Positions 1-6,505 of a stretch of 6,713 bases of DNA are shown in pieces. This stretch comes from Chloroflexota bacterium. Its GTDB lineage: Bacteria; Chloroflexota; Anaerolineae; Anaerolineales; Villigracilaceae. The notes below the pieces were generated by a model. It did no database searches. It saw only the letters and a list, made by a program, of their open reading frames with translations, and was not told the origin of the DNA. How positions within the stretch are numbered: the stretch's first letter is position 1; each line of letters begins with the position of its first letter. The stretch is taken from assembly GCA_021823555.1 (NCBI GenBank), contig JAKANW010000163.1, forward strand, positions 1 to 6,713, in the 5' to 3' direction. Position numbers and translations under genes: made by a program.

Positions 1-1132
1 GGTTGACCCAAATCGCTTCAGCCGGTGCATAGAGCAGGGATTGCCTGGATAGCCTCATCGTAAACGTGAACTTGACTTCTTCGCGATGACTGTTTGTATC
101 TGGAAGTTTTACCTCGTCCGTATTGGGAGAGAAATCATGGGATGCAACCGCTGTATTTGTCCACAGGCCGTTGGCATAATAATCATAAACGCGCCCGCGC
201 CAGTAATAGCGCGGGGGTTCATCCTGCACGACCTGGTCCACCTTTACGGTCAAAACAGGTGTATCCCCCAGTGAAGCGGTGCGTCCAAGGGATAATGTTG
301 CAGCATAAAAATCTCCTGTCGTTGCATTGCCATACGACGACTCAAGCGCGCTGACCCCATTCGACAGCCGATCGCGGACCGGCCGGCTTACTTTGTCCCA
401 CGTCTGGGCAACTGAACGCAGGCTGGAAAGGGAGGTCGGCAAAGACCAGGCAAGGAAAACCGCCAGGGCAGCCACGGCCAGCAGGCTATTGCTCAAATCC
501 TGCCTGGCCTCGGATGTAACAAAAATACGCTCACGATCCCAGAGCAAACGGGAGCGGCTTATGTACATGCGCCCCAGTAAAGCCAGGGCCAGGAAGATAT
601 AAAAGCCTAGGCTCCAGATGCGAACGGCTATAAAGGAATCATAGAGCTGTATGATCAGAATAGCCAACCCGGCTGGAACGACCACCGCCAGGTAATTCGC
701 GTGGCGCGCCAGATAGTAGCCTGCCGTCAAGCCAATGATCCAAAATCCCAGCGAGACAAAAGCCACAAAGAATAAAGGATCGTCCACCGGCTTGCGGGTA
801 AAAAACAGGATCAGCGAATACCAGATCCGCCCGCCGACGCTGATCAAGTGTTCCGACAGGGAGGCCTCTGCCTCGATGGCCCGGGTCAATTGCCAGGGGA
901 CAAGGGTCACCATATAAAGCAGCGCCAGCCAGGTCACAGCGCCTCGCCGGAACGTGCTATAGCCCAGCGCCAGCCCGAGTATGACGCTTAATGCTCCAAG
1001 GGTTTGTGTGAAAAACAGGAAGGGCACCCAATCGGTAACGACCAGGCGCGCAGCAGCTACCTGCACCAGCAGGAAAACCAAAATGGCTGATGGCCAGTCC
1101 CAAGCCGGACGCATTCTGTAGGCCTTGTCCAT
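1..1132 (-). CDS. TgpA-like transglutaminase-family membrane protein, N-terminal part (3' end outside window)
   Basis: An open frame of 377 codons runs leftward from an ATG at 1132 to the window edge without a stop. Seen: about seven hydrophobic segments (roughly residues 14-32, 36-57, 65-82, 119-140, 147-165, 171-188, 216-233), then a soluble part expected outside the membrane. That part contains YYWRGRVYDYYANGLW at 309-324 and LLYAPAEAIWV near 366-376. Known: this order (membrane bundle, then a YWRG..Y..Y.G.W motif, then an LYAP motif) is typical of the TgpA/DUF3488 region that precedes a transglutaminase-like Cys-His-Asp core and a final membrane helix. The core lies beyond the edge, so its catalytic residues cannot be checked. 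Substrate is unknown; such proteins are thought to act on the envelope and often neighbour MoxR ATPase and DUF58 genes, none of which is visible here. Start choice: the frame upstream is closed by the proC stop (1190-1192), and a promoter sits just before the ATG. No Shine-Dalgarno is seen. An in-frame TTG at 1147 is a less likely start. Confidence 0.85.
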   Translation of the reverse strand, partial: MDKAYRMRPAWDWPSAILVFLLVQVAAARLVVTDWVPFLFFTQTLGALSVILGLALGYSTFRRGAVTWLALLYMVTLVPWQLTRAIEAEASLSEHLISVGGRIWYSLILFFTRKPVDDPLFFVAFVSLGFWIIGLTAGYYLARHANYLAVVVPAGLAILIIQLYDSFIAVRIWSLGFYIFLALALLGRMYISRSRLLWDRERIFVTSEARQDLSNSLLAVAALAVFLAWSLPTSLSSLRSVAQTWDKVSRPVRDRLSNGVSALESSYGNATTGDFYAATLSLGRTASLGDTPVLTVKVDQVVQDEPPRYYWRGRVYDYYANGLWTNTAVASHDFSPNTDEVKLPDTNSHREEVKFTFTMRLSRQSLLYAPAEAIWVN

Positions 1133-1138
1133 GGGTTG

Positions 1139-1167
1139 AGTGTACAATGAACGATATGAGCCGTCAA
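1139..1167 (-). promoter_or_regulatory. Sigma70-type promoter for the TgpA-like gene, probably leaderless
   Basis: On the minus strand, TTGACG (1167-1162) is followed after exactly 17 bases by TACACT (1144-1139). These match the housekeeping -35 and -10 consensus at 5 of 6 and 4 of 6 positions with the ideal spacer. The -10 box ends 6 bases before the ATG at 1132, so the predicted transcription start falls on or next to the start codon. No Shine-Dalgarno is present, which fits a leaderless mRNA. The promoter lies in the 57-bp gap after proC, so the downstream gene need not depend on proC read-through. Confidence 0.6.
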
Positions 1168-1189
1168 TCGCGGGGAGTTTCAGGTAGTC

Positions 1190-2038
1190 TCATTCTTCAT
1201 CCACATGCCCATCGGGAATATGCACAGGCTTCTCTTTTCCCAATTCCAGGGAACGCTGGTACGCGGCCCACACCGCGCGCGAGATCGCTGTACGGAAACC
1301 CGCCTTTTCGAGATAATACAACGCCTCGGCGGATGTGCCTCCCGGTGACGTGACCTGGTTCCGCAGCGTGGCTGGATGCCGCTGCGCCTGTTCGTAGTAC
1401 GAGGCCGAACCTTTGATGGTCTGCAGGACAAGTTGCTCGGCAATACGGCGCGGGAAGCCCATATGCACGCCCGCATCGATCAACGCTTCGGTGAAGAGGA
1501 ACACGTAAGCCGGACCTGTACCCGAAAGCGCTGTTGCCATGTCGAGATAACTTTCATCCTCCACGAAGACTTCCTCACCCAGCGCGCCCAGGATCGAGCG
1601 CGCCATCTCGCGTTGCTCGTCTGTCGTCTCTTGTGATGCCGCCCAGACTGTGATCCCCTGGCCGATCTGTCCCGGCGTATTCGGCATCGAACGGACGATG
1701 GCTTTGTGCTTCAATCCATTGCTGATCTTTTTCATGCTGGCGCCGGCGACAATCGAAAGCGCCAACGCCTCCGGTCGGATTCCCTTCAGGCCCTTCATCA
1801 CTTCGCTCAACCGCTGCGGCTTGACCGACAGCACCACCACGCCCGCTTCGTGCGCGGCAGAGGCGTTGTCCGTGGTCACCTGGATCTTATATTTTTTATG
1901 CAGTTCCTCGCCGCGTTCCGGGCGCGGACCCGAAGCCGTCAAGTTCTCCGGGTTCGCCAGTTTTTTGCGTAACAATCCCGCGATCATGGCTTCCGCCATC
2001 ACGCCGGGGCCAATAAAAGCGATCTTCTTATCCAACAT
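1190..2038 (-). CDS. proC: Pyrroline-5-carboxylate reductase
   Basis: Catalyses the NAD(P)H-dependent reduction of 1-pyrroline-5-carboxylate to L-proline, the last step of proline synthesis, in the cytoplasm. The 282-residue product is close to the usual family length (about 260-280). Seen: an N-terminal Rossmann fold with the nucleotide loop GPGVMAEAM at 10-18, SVKPQ at 71-75, RSMPNTP at 116-122, and the helical dimerisation domain with LSGTGPAYVF at 171-180. The family signature VTSPGGTSAEAL is at 229-240. The nucleotide loop has Val where Asn is common (GxGNMA), a mild variation. The last 14 or so residues (after ELGK) are a polar tail without recognisable conservation. The ATG at 2038 has a good Shine-Dalgarno and the Rossmann fold begins within a few residues, so the start is well supported. 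It is divergent from the glycosyltransferase gene and is followed after 57 bp by the TgpA-like gene on the same strand. Confidence 0.96.
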   Translation of the reverse strand: MLDKKIAFIGPGVMAEAMIAGLLRKKLANPENLTASGPRPERGEELHKKYKIQVTTDNASAAHEAGVVVLSVKPQRLSEVMKGLKGIRPEALALSIVAGASMKKISNGLKHKAIVRSMPNTPGQIGQGITVWAASQETTDEQREMARSILGALGEEVFVEDESYLDMATALSGTGPAYVFLFTEALIDAGVHMGFPRRIAEQLVLQTIKGSASYYEQAQRHPATLRNQVTSPGGTSAEALYYLEKAGFRTAISRAVWAAYQRSLELGKEKPVHIPDGHVDEE

Positions 2039-2045
2039 GGGACCA

Positions 2046-2051
2046 TCCTCC
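2046..2051 (-). promoter_or_regulatory. Shine-Dalgarno site of proC
   Basis: Read on the minus strand, GGAGGA lies with its GGAGG core 8 bases before the ATG at 2038. It is the only strong Shine-Dalgarno found in front of any start in this window and it fixes the proC start. An overlapping ATG at 2046 is out of frame and too close to the site to be used. Confidence 0.8.
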
Positions 2052-2059
2052 GTGTGGGC

Positions 2060-2065
2060 ATTATA
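2060..2065 (-). promoter_or_regulatory. Candidate -10 box for proC
   Basis: A perfect TATAAT on the minus strand ends 21 bases before the proC ATG. A transcription start about 7 bases further on would give a short leader of some 15 nt that still contains the Shine-Dalgarno. The -35 region at the ideal spacing (AGCACC at 2088-2083) matches the consensus poorly, so the promoter may be weak or may need an activator. Confidence 0.5.
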
Positions 2066-2084
2066 CTGCCTGCGGATTTCCAGG

Positions 2085-2093
2085 TGCTATAAT
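2085..2093 (+). promoter_or_regulatory. Extended -10 promoter for the 519-aa glycosyltransferase gene
   Basis: TGCTATAAT is a perfect extended -10 element (TGN followed by TATAAT). Extended -10 promoters can work without a good -35 box, which suits the poor hexamer ACTGCC at 2065-2070. Predicted transcription starts around 2100, leaving a leader of about 10 nt before the ATG at 2111 with no Shine-Dalgarno. The TAA at 2090-2092 inside this box is also the in-frame stop that limits how far the coding region could extend upstream. Confidence 0.6.
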
Positions 2094-2110
2094 CCCGCCA
2101 GCAAATCGCT

Positions 2111-3670
2111 ATGGATACAGATACGAACTCAAAACCGATTTCTACCTTTGCCCGCATCTTGCTGACCGCGCTGCTTCTCCTGCTCGCGCTGACAGTTCTC
2201 GTCCAGTCCAATCCCGGCACGCGCCTCCCCAGCCGGGATTACGGCTATTACGTTTACATCGGCGACCAGATCGTGCACGGCAAACTGCCTTATCGCGACG
2301 CATGGGAAAGCAAACCGCCCGCCATCTTTTATCTGGATGCCATCGCCTTGTGGATCGGCCGCGGCTCGCGCTGGGGTGTGTGGATCGTGGAACTTCTTTC
2401 GCTCCTCGTTGCTGCCATCTTCTCGTACAATACCCTCAAAAAACTGTGGGGGCTTTGGCCCGCGCTCGCCGGTCTGGTGATCTGGCTGATCGGCCTCGAC
2501 CTGACCCTGCAAGGCGGCAACCTGACCGAGGAATATCCGCTGCCTTTGCATTTCCTCTCCATCGCGCTATTCCTCAAGCTCGTTGAATCCCCCAAGCATC
2601 GCCTCTACAACATCCTGCTCGGCCTAGCCTTCAGCATCAGCTTCCTCTTCCGCCCTAACAACGCAGTGATCGAGGCTGCGGTCATCCTGACCTTGCTCGT
2701 CATCCAGGCCTTCCGCCGCGAGTGGAAAAGCATCTTCACACAAATCCTATGGCTGGCGGTTGGCGCGCTGCCGCCCATTCTTATCACCGGCCTTTACTTC
2801 TGGTCGCAGGGCCTCTTCCAGGAATTGCTCAATGCTTCCATCCTTTACAACCTGGCCTACAGCAGCACCGCCATCACGTCTGCCTCGCCGCTGAAGACCG
2901 GCTTCGGGATTTTTGGCACTCTTGCCTGGATCGCGGCCGCCGCATATCTCATTGCTCTCTACCGGATGGTCAAATCAAAGGAACCGATCTATCTCCTGCT
3001 CCTGATCGGCTGGCCGATGGCCATTTATCTCAGCGACCCGGCCAAACGGAACTATGCCCACTACTTTATCAACTGGCTGCCCTTTCTCGCTCTGCTCGGT
3101 GGACTGGCGCTTCATTTCCTGACCTCGCGCCTGCCCCCGCGCATCAAGGATGCCTCCGCTCCGGTCATCTCCGTTATGCTCCTGCTGACAGCGATCTTTT
3201 TCACCCTGAGCGGGCGCGCCGCCGAATACGGGAAAGCCATCGAGCGCATCACTGACCGCGCCAGGCTGGGGATCGAAATCCGCACGCGCACGGCTGTCTA
3301 CGCGGAGAACCACACCAACCCAAATGACCTGGTGCTCTTCTGGGCCGCCACGCCGGGCGAGAACTTCATGTCCAACCGCCAATCGCCCAGCGCGTATCTG
3401 TTCTATCCGTTGTACGTCCGCTCGGATATATCCAAGCGGATGAATGATCAATTCTTACGGGACATCATCGCAAAACGCCCCGCCCTCATCGTGGATGTTG
3501 GCGACCATGAAGCGCTATCGCTCAACCCCGAACAACGCGCCCAACAGATCGCCTCCGGTTTCGCCTGGGAATATCCCCCCGATAACCTGGACCAGTTTTT
3601 CAAATTTGTGGACGATAATTATTATTTAGAGGCAATGGTGGGGGATAAGGCTGTGTATCGTTTAAAGTAG
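2111..3670 (+). CDS. GT-C fold, family 39-like membrane glycosyltransferase
   Basis: Probably transfers a sugar from a polyprenyl-phosphate donor to an acceptor on the outer face of the membrane; the acceptor is unknown. Seen in the 519-residue product: a first helix at about 13-32, then an extracellular loop with SRDYGYYVYIGDQIVHGKLP (41-60) continuing into YRDAWESKPP (61-70). About ten more hydrophobic segments follow up to residue 367, then a soluble C-terminal part (370-519). Known: a loop of the form D-x-G-Y...G..PYRD.W..KPP after helix 1 is typical of bacterial family 39/ArnT/PMT-type enzymes, where acidic residues of this loop act in catalysis. Here D43 is the candidate; the second position is Tyr where Glu or Asp is usual in many relatives, so activity is not certain. 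E140/E141 in a later loop are also acidic. The start is bounded by an in-frame TAA at 2090. It is divergent from proC and convergent with the 676-aa membrane protein. Confidence 0.8.
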   Translation: MDTDTNSKPISTFARILLTALLLLLALTVLVQSNPGTRLPSRDYGYYVYIGDQIVHGKLPYRDAWESKPPAIFYLDAIALWIGRGSRWGVWIVELLSLLVAAIFSYNTLKKLWGLWPALAGLVIWLIGLDLTLQGGNLTEEYPLPLHFLSIALFLKLVESPKHRLYNILLGLAFSISFLFRPNNAVIEAAVILTLLVIQAFRREWKSIFTQILWLAVGALPPILITGLYFWSQGLFQELLNASILYNLAYSSTAITSASPLKTGFGIFGTLAWIAAAAYLIALYRMVKSKEPIYLLLLIGWPMAIYLSDPAKRNYAHYFINWLPFLALLGGLALHFLTSRLPPRIKDASAPVISVMLLLTAIFFTLSGRAAEYGKAIERITDRARLGIEIRTRTAVYAENHTNPNDLVLFWAATPGENFMSNRQSPSAYLFYPLYVRSDISKRMNDQFLRDIIAKRPALIVDVGDHEALSLNPEQRAQQIASGFAWEYPPDNLDQFFKFVDDNYYLEAMVGDKAVYRLK

Positions 3671-3672
3671 CG

Positions 3673-3707
3673 TCTGTTCTCCCGCAGTTCAACTGCGGGA
3701 GAACAGA
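3673..3707. terminator. 35-nt perfect palindrome between convergent genes (probable bidirectional terminator or RNA hairpin)
   Basis: The left arm TCTGTTCTCCCGCAGTT (3673-3689) is the exact reverse complement of the right arm (3691-3707) around a single C at 3690. As RNA it would form a very stable stem with the innermost pairs opened as a loop. It starts 2 bases after the stop of the 519-aa gene and lies 54 bases beyond the stop of the convergent gene, a position that suits termination of both transcripts. Neither side is followed by a clear T-run, so it is not a canonical intrinsic terminator. It could equally be an mRNA 3'-end stabiliser or a dispersed palindromic repeat. Confidence 0.6.
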
Positions 3708-3713
3708 GATATT

Positions 3714-3769
3714 GACAATAACTGCGCTTCGACTACGCTATGCTCCGCTCAGCGCGAGGGGTTACTGTC
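3714..3769. repeat. Dispersed CTTCGACTACGCT-type repeat framed by an imperfect inverted repeat
   Basis: The core at 3722-3760 contains GCGCTTCGACTACGCT and ends with CCGCTCAGCGCGAGG. It resembles a short intergenic repeat (TGAGCGTAGTCGAAG on the other strand) that I recall from many bacterial genomes; this is memory, not a search. GCGCT (3724-3728) pairs with AGCGC (3751-3755). Outside it, GACAATAAC (3714-3722) faces GTTACTGTC (3761-3769), matching at 8 of 9 positions as an inverted repeat. The right arm covers the stop codon of the minus-strand gene (3762-3764) and its last codons, so the repeat reaches into that gene. Confidence 0.5.
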
Positions 3770-5792
3770 CTCCGCAAAACAACCCACTGACATAACTCAT
3801 CATCTCAGGCGTTAATTGCATCGCCTTTAGATTCTGGCAAGCCTGCTGTTTGTATAATTGCTCGGTATTGATACGCGTGGAAATCTGCTTGACCTGCTGC
3901 TCATCCCCCAACATCGCCGCAGATTGCAGGAAGGGCATCCACTCCACCTGGTCGTTGGGATGCAGGCCCAGCTTCGCCGTCTCCTCCCCGATCTTCGCGA
4001 TGGCCGACCAATTCTCCTGCTGGCGCGCCAATTGCGCCTTTTGATAGTAATAGCACCATCCATGAGTCGGTTCCTCGCCGAAAACCACCGCGGGCGGGAC
4101 GTGCGGCTGCGCATCTGCAATCACGTTCTCCATGCGCGACTTCGGCGCGGCCAACCCGACCAGCGCGGTATCTGCCGTGGATAGTTCCGCCCACTTCCCA
4201 TCCAGCACATGTACGCACGCATCCTCGGACGGCAGGGTCATCACCAACAGGTTGCTGAAATCATATTGAATATCATTCACCACGATGTAGTTCTGAAATA
4301 ATTGTGCGCCTTCCAGGATATTCTTGGGCGTATCCGCTTCCATGCGCGCCGCCGCGATTGGGACCGTCACAGGCGCCTGACTCTGGCTGGCAGGGTAGTA
4401 GATAAAATCAGCTGGCCCCCAGACTACATCGTTGCCCTCGGCGTAGTCCATGCCGGGATAGTTGACCACCAGCACTGTGCCTGCGCGCAGGTCGGGGACG
4501 CGCCAGACCACCTGCTGCCAGAATCCCTGGATAAGTTGTTCCTCACTCCGCGCCTGCGCCGCCACCGCCGCGTGAGTCAGGACAGACAACCCAATCAGGA
4601 GGGACAGCGCCGCCACGCGCAGCCTTTGATCAGCCAGCAAATAGACCAGTCCGCCCACGAAGGCAGCCGCGGCCAACGAAGCAGGCAGGGCATAATGCGA
4701 GAAACGGTCGAAGGTGACGACACGGTTGGCGACAATGATGGGGACGGCACCCGCCGCAACGCCCAGGAGACCCGTCGAAACGGCCTCCAGTTGCCAAGTC
4801 GAGGAGGAAGCGAGTTCTTCATCTGCATGAATCAATTTATAAATTACAAACGAGACGGCCAGTACAACGACCGTCAATCCAAACGCGATCAGGGTATCCT
4901 TCAAACGTAGGACGAAGAAACTCGTATTGAACGGCAAGGCCCAGGCGAAGATGGAAATGTTCAGAACGCTCTGGATGAAATGCACCAGCCACCACAGGAG
5001 CGTGCTCGGCGCGCCCAACGCCGCGCCGACTTGCAAGCCTAGGTCGGCAGCCTTGCGTTCATTGATGAAAATAAATTGACGCCAGAAAAGAAAGCCAACC
5101 GGGATCAACAGGGTGATCGCCATGGCGCGCACGGAGGCCCATGCCTTTTTCAACAACGTCCCCTCCGTCTCGCGGCTGACCAGCAGGTACACGCCCAGCC
5201 AGCGGAAAACTTCCATGCCAATGGCATATTCCACGAAGGCCAGATACGCCCAACCCGTGACGAACGCGGCCAGCATCCACAGCGCCCAGGCGCGGCGTGA
5301 ACCGGCCCCCATCGCTTTGAGTGTGAAGATGATCGAGAAGATTTGCAGGCCCACACTCAGAACCATGGGCTGGTATTCGAAGCCCTGCACCCACCACAGA
5401 AAACCGGGATAGATCAAAAAGAGCAGCGCCATGAAGAACGTCGCGCCGCGTTGTTTGGGCCACAGGATGCGGAAGAGCCACAGCGCGCCCAACCCGCCAA
5501 TTAGCCGCCAGAGATAAAGTAAAACATGATACGGCGTCGGATTCGACCCGATCAGCCCGAACAACAAATTGAACAACGGGCCACGCGCAGGCCGTAAATG
5601 GTTGAACATATCCACGAAAATTTTGCCGCCGCCCACCAAGCCGTCGTACATGTAATACCAGTCATCGCGGTAGTAGGAAAAGCCGCCAATGTGAACGGCA
5701 TAGACAAACACAGAGATGACCGCCAGCGCGGTCACCTCCAACCAGGGACTCTCTTTGAACTTTTTCCAGAACATGGATAATTCTCGCTTCAC
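3762..5792 (-). CDS. Large multispanning membrane protein, GT-C glycosyltransferase-like, with TPR-like C-terminus
   Basis: I recognise the type but not a named gene. The 676-residue product has about a dozen hydrophobic segments up to residue 411 (for example 18-34, 88-110, 141-160, 168-206, 221-237, 300-319, 338-355, 368-388, 393-411). The first outer loop carries SYYRDDWYYMYDG (39-51) followed by HLRPARGPLFNLLFG (65-79). An acidic pair (D43 D44) right after helix 1 is the usual position of the catalytic acid in GT-C enzymes, so a polyprenyl-phosphate-sugar transferase role is inferred. The soluble part (412-676) ends with a helical, TPR-like stretch (GWCYYYQKAQLARQQENW at 578-595 onward), of a kind I associate with Chloroflexota homologues. 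It may bind a partner, but this is inference. Start: GTG at 5792 with AAGG 6 bases upstream; ATG at 5774 (residue 7) is an equally plausible start giving 670 residues. It follows ruvA after 34 bases without a visible promoter, so co-transcription with ruvA is likely. Confidence 0.75.
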   Translation of the reverse strand: MKRELSMFWKKFKESPWLEVTALAVISVFVYAVHIGGFSYYRDDWYYMYDGLVGGGKIFVDMFNHLRPARGPLFNLLFGLIGSNPTPYHVLLYLWRLIGGLGALWLFRILWPKQRGATFFMALLFLIYPGFLWWVQGFEYQPMVLSVGLQIFSIIFTLKAMGAGSRRAWALWMLAAFVTGWAYLAFVEYAIGMEVFRWLGVYLLVSRETEGTLLKKAWASVRAMAITLLIPVGFLFWRQFIFINERKAADLGLQVGAALGAPSTLLWWLVHFIQSVLNISIFAWALPFNTSFFVLRLKDTLIAFGLTVVVLAVSFVIYKLIHADEELASSSTWQLEAVSTGLLGVAAGAVPIIVANRVVTFDRFSHYALPASLAAAAFVGGLVYLLADQRLRVAALSLLIGLSVLTHAAVAAQARSEEQLIQGFWQQVVWRVPDLRAGTVLVVNYPGMDYAEGNDVVWGPADFIYYPASQSQAPVTVPIAAARMEADTPKNILEGAQLFQNYIVVNDIQYDFSNLLVMTLPSEDACVHVLDGKWAELSTADTALVGLAAPKSRMENVIADAQPHVPPAVVFGEEPTHGWCYYYQKAQLARQQENWSAIAKIGEETAKLGLHPNDQVEWMPFLQSAAMLGDEQQVKQISTRINTEQLYKQQACQNLKAMQLTPEMMSYVSGLFCGGQ

Positions 5793-5826
5793 GCGTGACC
5801 TTGAACCTGTTCCCGTTTAATGAACA

Positions 5827-6408
5827 TTACTTCCCCGTAAAGTATCCCAGCGCGGCCCGCAGGCGTTCCTCCACATCCTGGGGCGCGTCCTTCGGCAGGG
5901 CCTGGATGGCTGCCTGCGCCTCGACCACCGAGTAGCCCAAGGCAGTCAACGCGGCCAGCACTTCGCTATCCGCGTCGGACATGGCCGCCACCTTTGCCAG
6001 CGCGTCGGTGGGCTTGAGCTTGTCGTGCAGGTGCAGGGCGATCTTCTGGGCAGTCTTTTTGCCGACACCCGGCACGCGGCTGAGGATGTCGCTCTCTTCG
6101 TTGAAGACCGCCCGTTGCACGGTATCCAGCGTCAGTGTGGACAAGACCGAGAGCGCCACCTTCGGGCCAACTCCGTCCACGCCGAGCAGCATGTTGAAGA
6201 GATCCCGGTCCGATTGAGATTCGAAGCCATACAGGGTCAAGGCATCTTCACGGACAACGAGGTGCGTGAAGAGGAAAGCCACCTCACCGACCTTCATTCG
6301 TCCCCGCAGCGGCGCCGGGACAAAGACGCGCAGTCCCACTCCGCCGACTTCGAGCACCAGGGCATTGTCTTCGATCTGGGTAATTTCACCATGTAGGGAG
6401 GCAATCAT
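5827..6408 (-). CDS. ruvA: Holliday junction branch migration protein, DNA-binding subunit
   Basis: RuvA tetramers bind the four-way junction, load the RuvB helicase motor and help RuvC resolve the junction. The 193-residue product has the normal length and all three domains. The N-terminal OB-fold begins MIASLHGEI and includes HLVVREDALTLYGF at 49-62. Two helix-hairpin-helix motifs follow, GVDGVGPKVAL at 76-86 and RVPGVGKKTAQK at 111-122. After a linker, a small C-terminal domain (about 146-193) would contact RuvB. Start choice: the frame is open upstream to an ATG at 6504, which would add 32 residues, but that extension is translated from the palindromic repeat and has no family counterpart, while MIASL is the standard RuvA N-terminus. 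So ATG 6408 is chosen. There is no Shine-Dalgarno; a TATAAT lies 6 bases upstream. It follows ruvC on the same strand. No ruvB is in the window. Confidence 0.97.
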   Translation of the reverse strand: MIASLHGEITQIEDNALVLEVGGVGLRVFVPAPLRGRMKVGEVAFLFTHLVVREDALTLYGFESQSDRDLFNMLLGVDGVGPKVALSVLSTLTLDTVQRAVFNEESDILSRVPGVGKKTAQKIALHLHDKLKPTDALAKVAAMSDADSEVLAALTALGYSVVEAQAAIQALPKDAPQDVEERLRAALGYFTGK

Positions 6409-6414
6409 GGGTCT

Positions 6415-6420
6415 ATTATA
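6415..6420 (-). promoter_or_regulatory. Candidate -10 box for ruvA (leaderless geometry)
   Basis: A perfect TATAAT on the minus strand ends 6 bases before the ruvA ATG, the same spacing as in front of the TgpA-like gene, and again without a Shine-Dalgarno. The -35 region would fall inside the adjacent palindromic repeat. The best candidate there is TTCGCA at a long 19-base spacing, and the hexamer at the ideal spacing (CGCAAA) is poor, so promoter strength is uncertain. If active, it gives ruvA a leaderless transcript independent of ruvC. Confidence 0.45.
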
Positions 6421-6503
6421 TGTCACTGCGAGCGTTCTTTGCGAAGCAGTCCCCCGCTCGACAGGGGGTTGCTTCGGCGGAAGAACGCCGCCTCGCAACG
6501 ACA
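6421..6503. repeat. MITE-like palindromic repeat (TGTCAnTGCGAG family) between ruvC and ruvA
   Basis: This 83-bp element has terminal inverted repeats, TGTCACTGCGAG on the left (6421-6432) and CTCGCAACGACA on the right (6492-6503), matching at 10 of 12 positions. An inner pair also matches: GAAGCAGTCCCCC (6443-6455) faces GGGGGTTGCTTC (6464-6475) with one bulge and a G-T pair. The whole folds into a long cruciform or RNA hairpin with an 8-base loop. I recognise the ends and the GAAGCA/TGCTTC core as a widely dispersed non-coding repeat in several bacterial phyla, including Chloroflexota (memory, not a search). It encodes nothing, and no clear target-site duplication is visible in the flanks. 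It fills nearly all of the 97-bp gap between ruvC and ruvA. Confidence 0.75.
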
Positions 6504-6505
6504 TC

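Noticed and set aside
86..602. Short plus-strand frames in the left end
   Set aside because: The minus strand is continuously open here and encodes a coherent TgpA-like protein, so these are shadows.
1650..2165. 171-codon plus-strand frame opposite proC
   Set aside because: It lies antisense to a gene with clear family motifs throughout, has no recognisable domain or ribosome site, and is explained by the codon bias of proC.
2722..3255. 177-codon plus-strand frame inside the glycosyltransferase gene
   Set aside because: It is an out-of-frame shadow of the membrane protein gene with low-complexity, non-membrane composition and no motif.
3673..3769. A small RNA gene in the convergent junction
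   Set aside because: Although strongly structured, the junction has no supported promoter and no T-run end; the two repeats explain the structure.
4302..4910. 202-codon plus-strand frame opposite the 676-aa gene
   Set aside because: It is rich in Arg, Gln and His as expected for antisense shadow translation, and lacks any family signature or promoter.
6409..6504. N-terminal 32-residue extension of RuvA
   Set aside because: It is translated from the palindromic repeat; the canonical RuvA N-terminus begins at the ATG at 6408.
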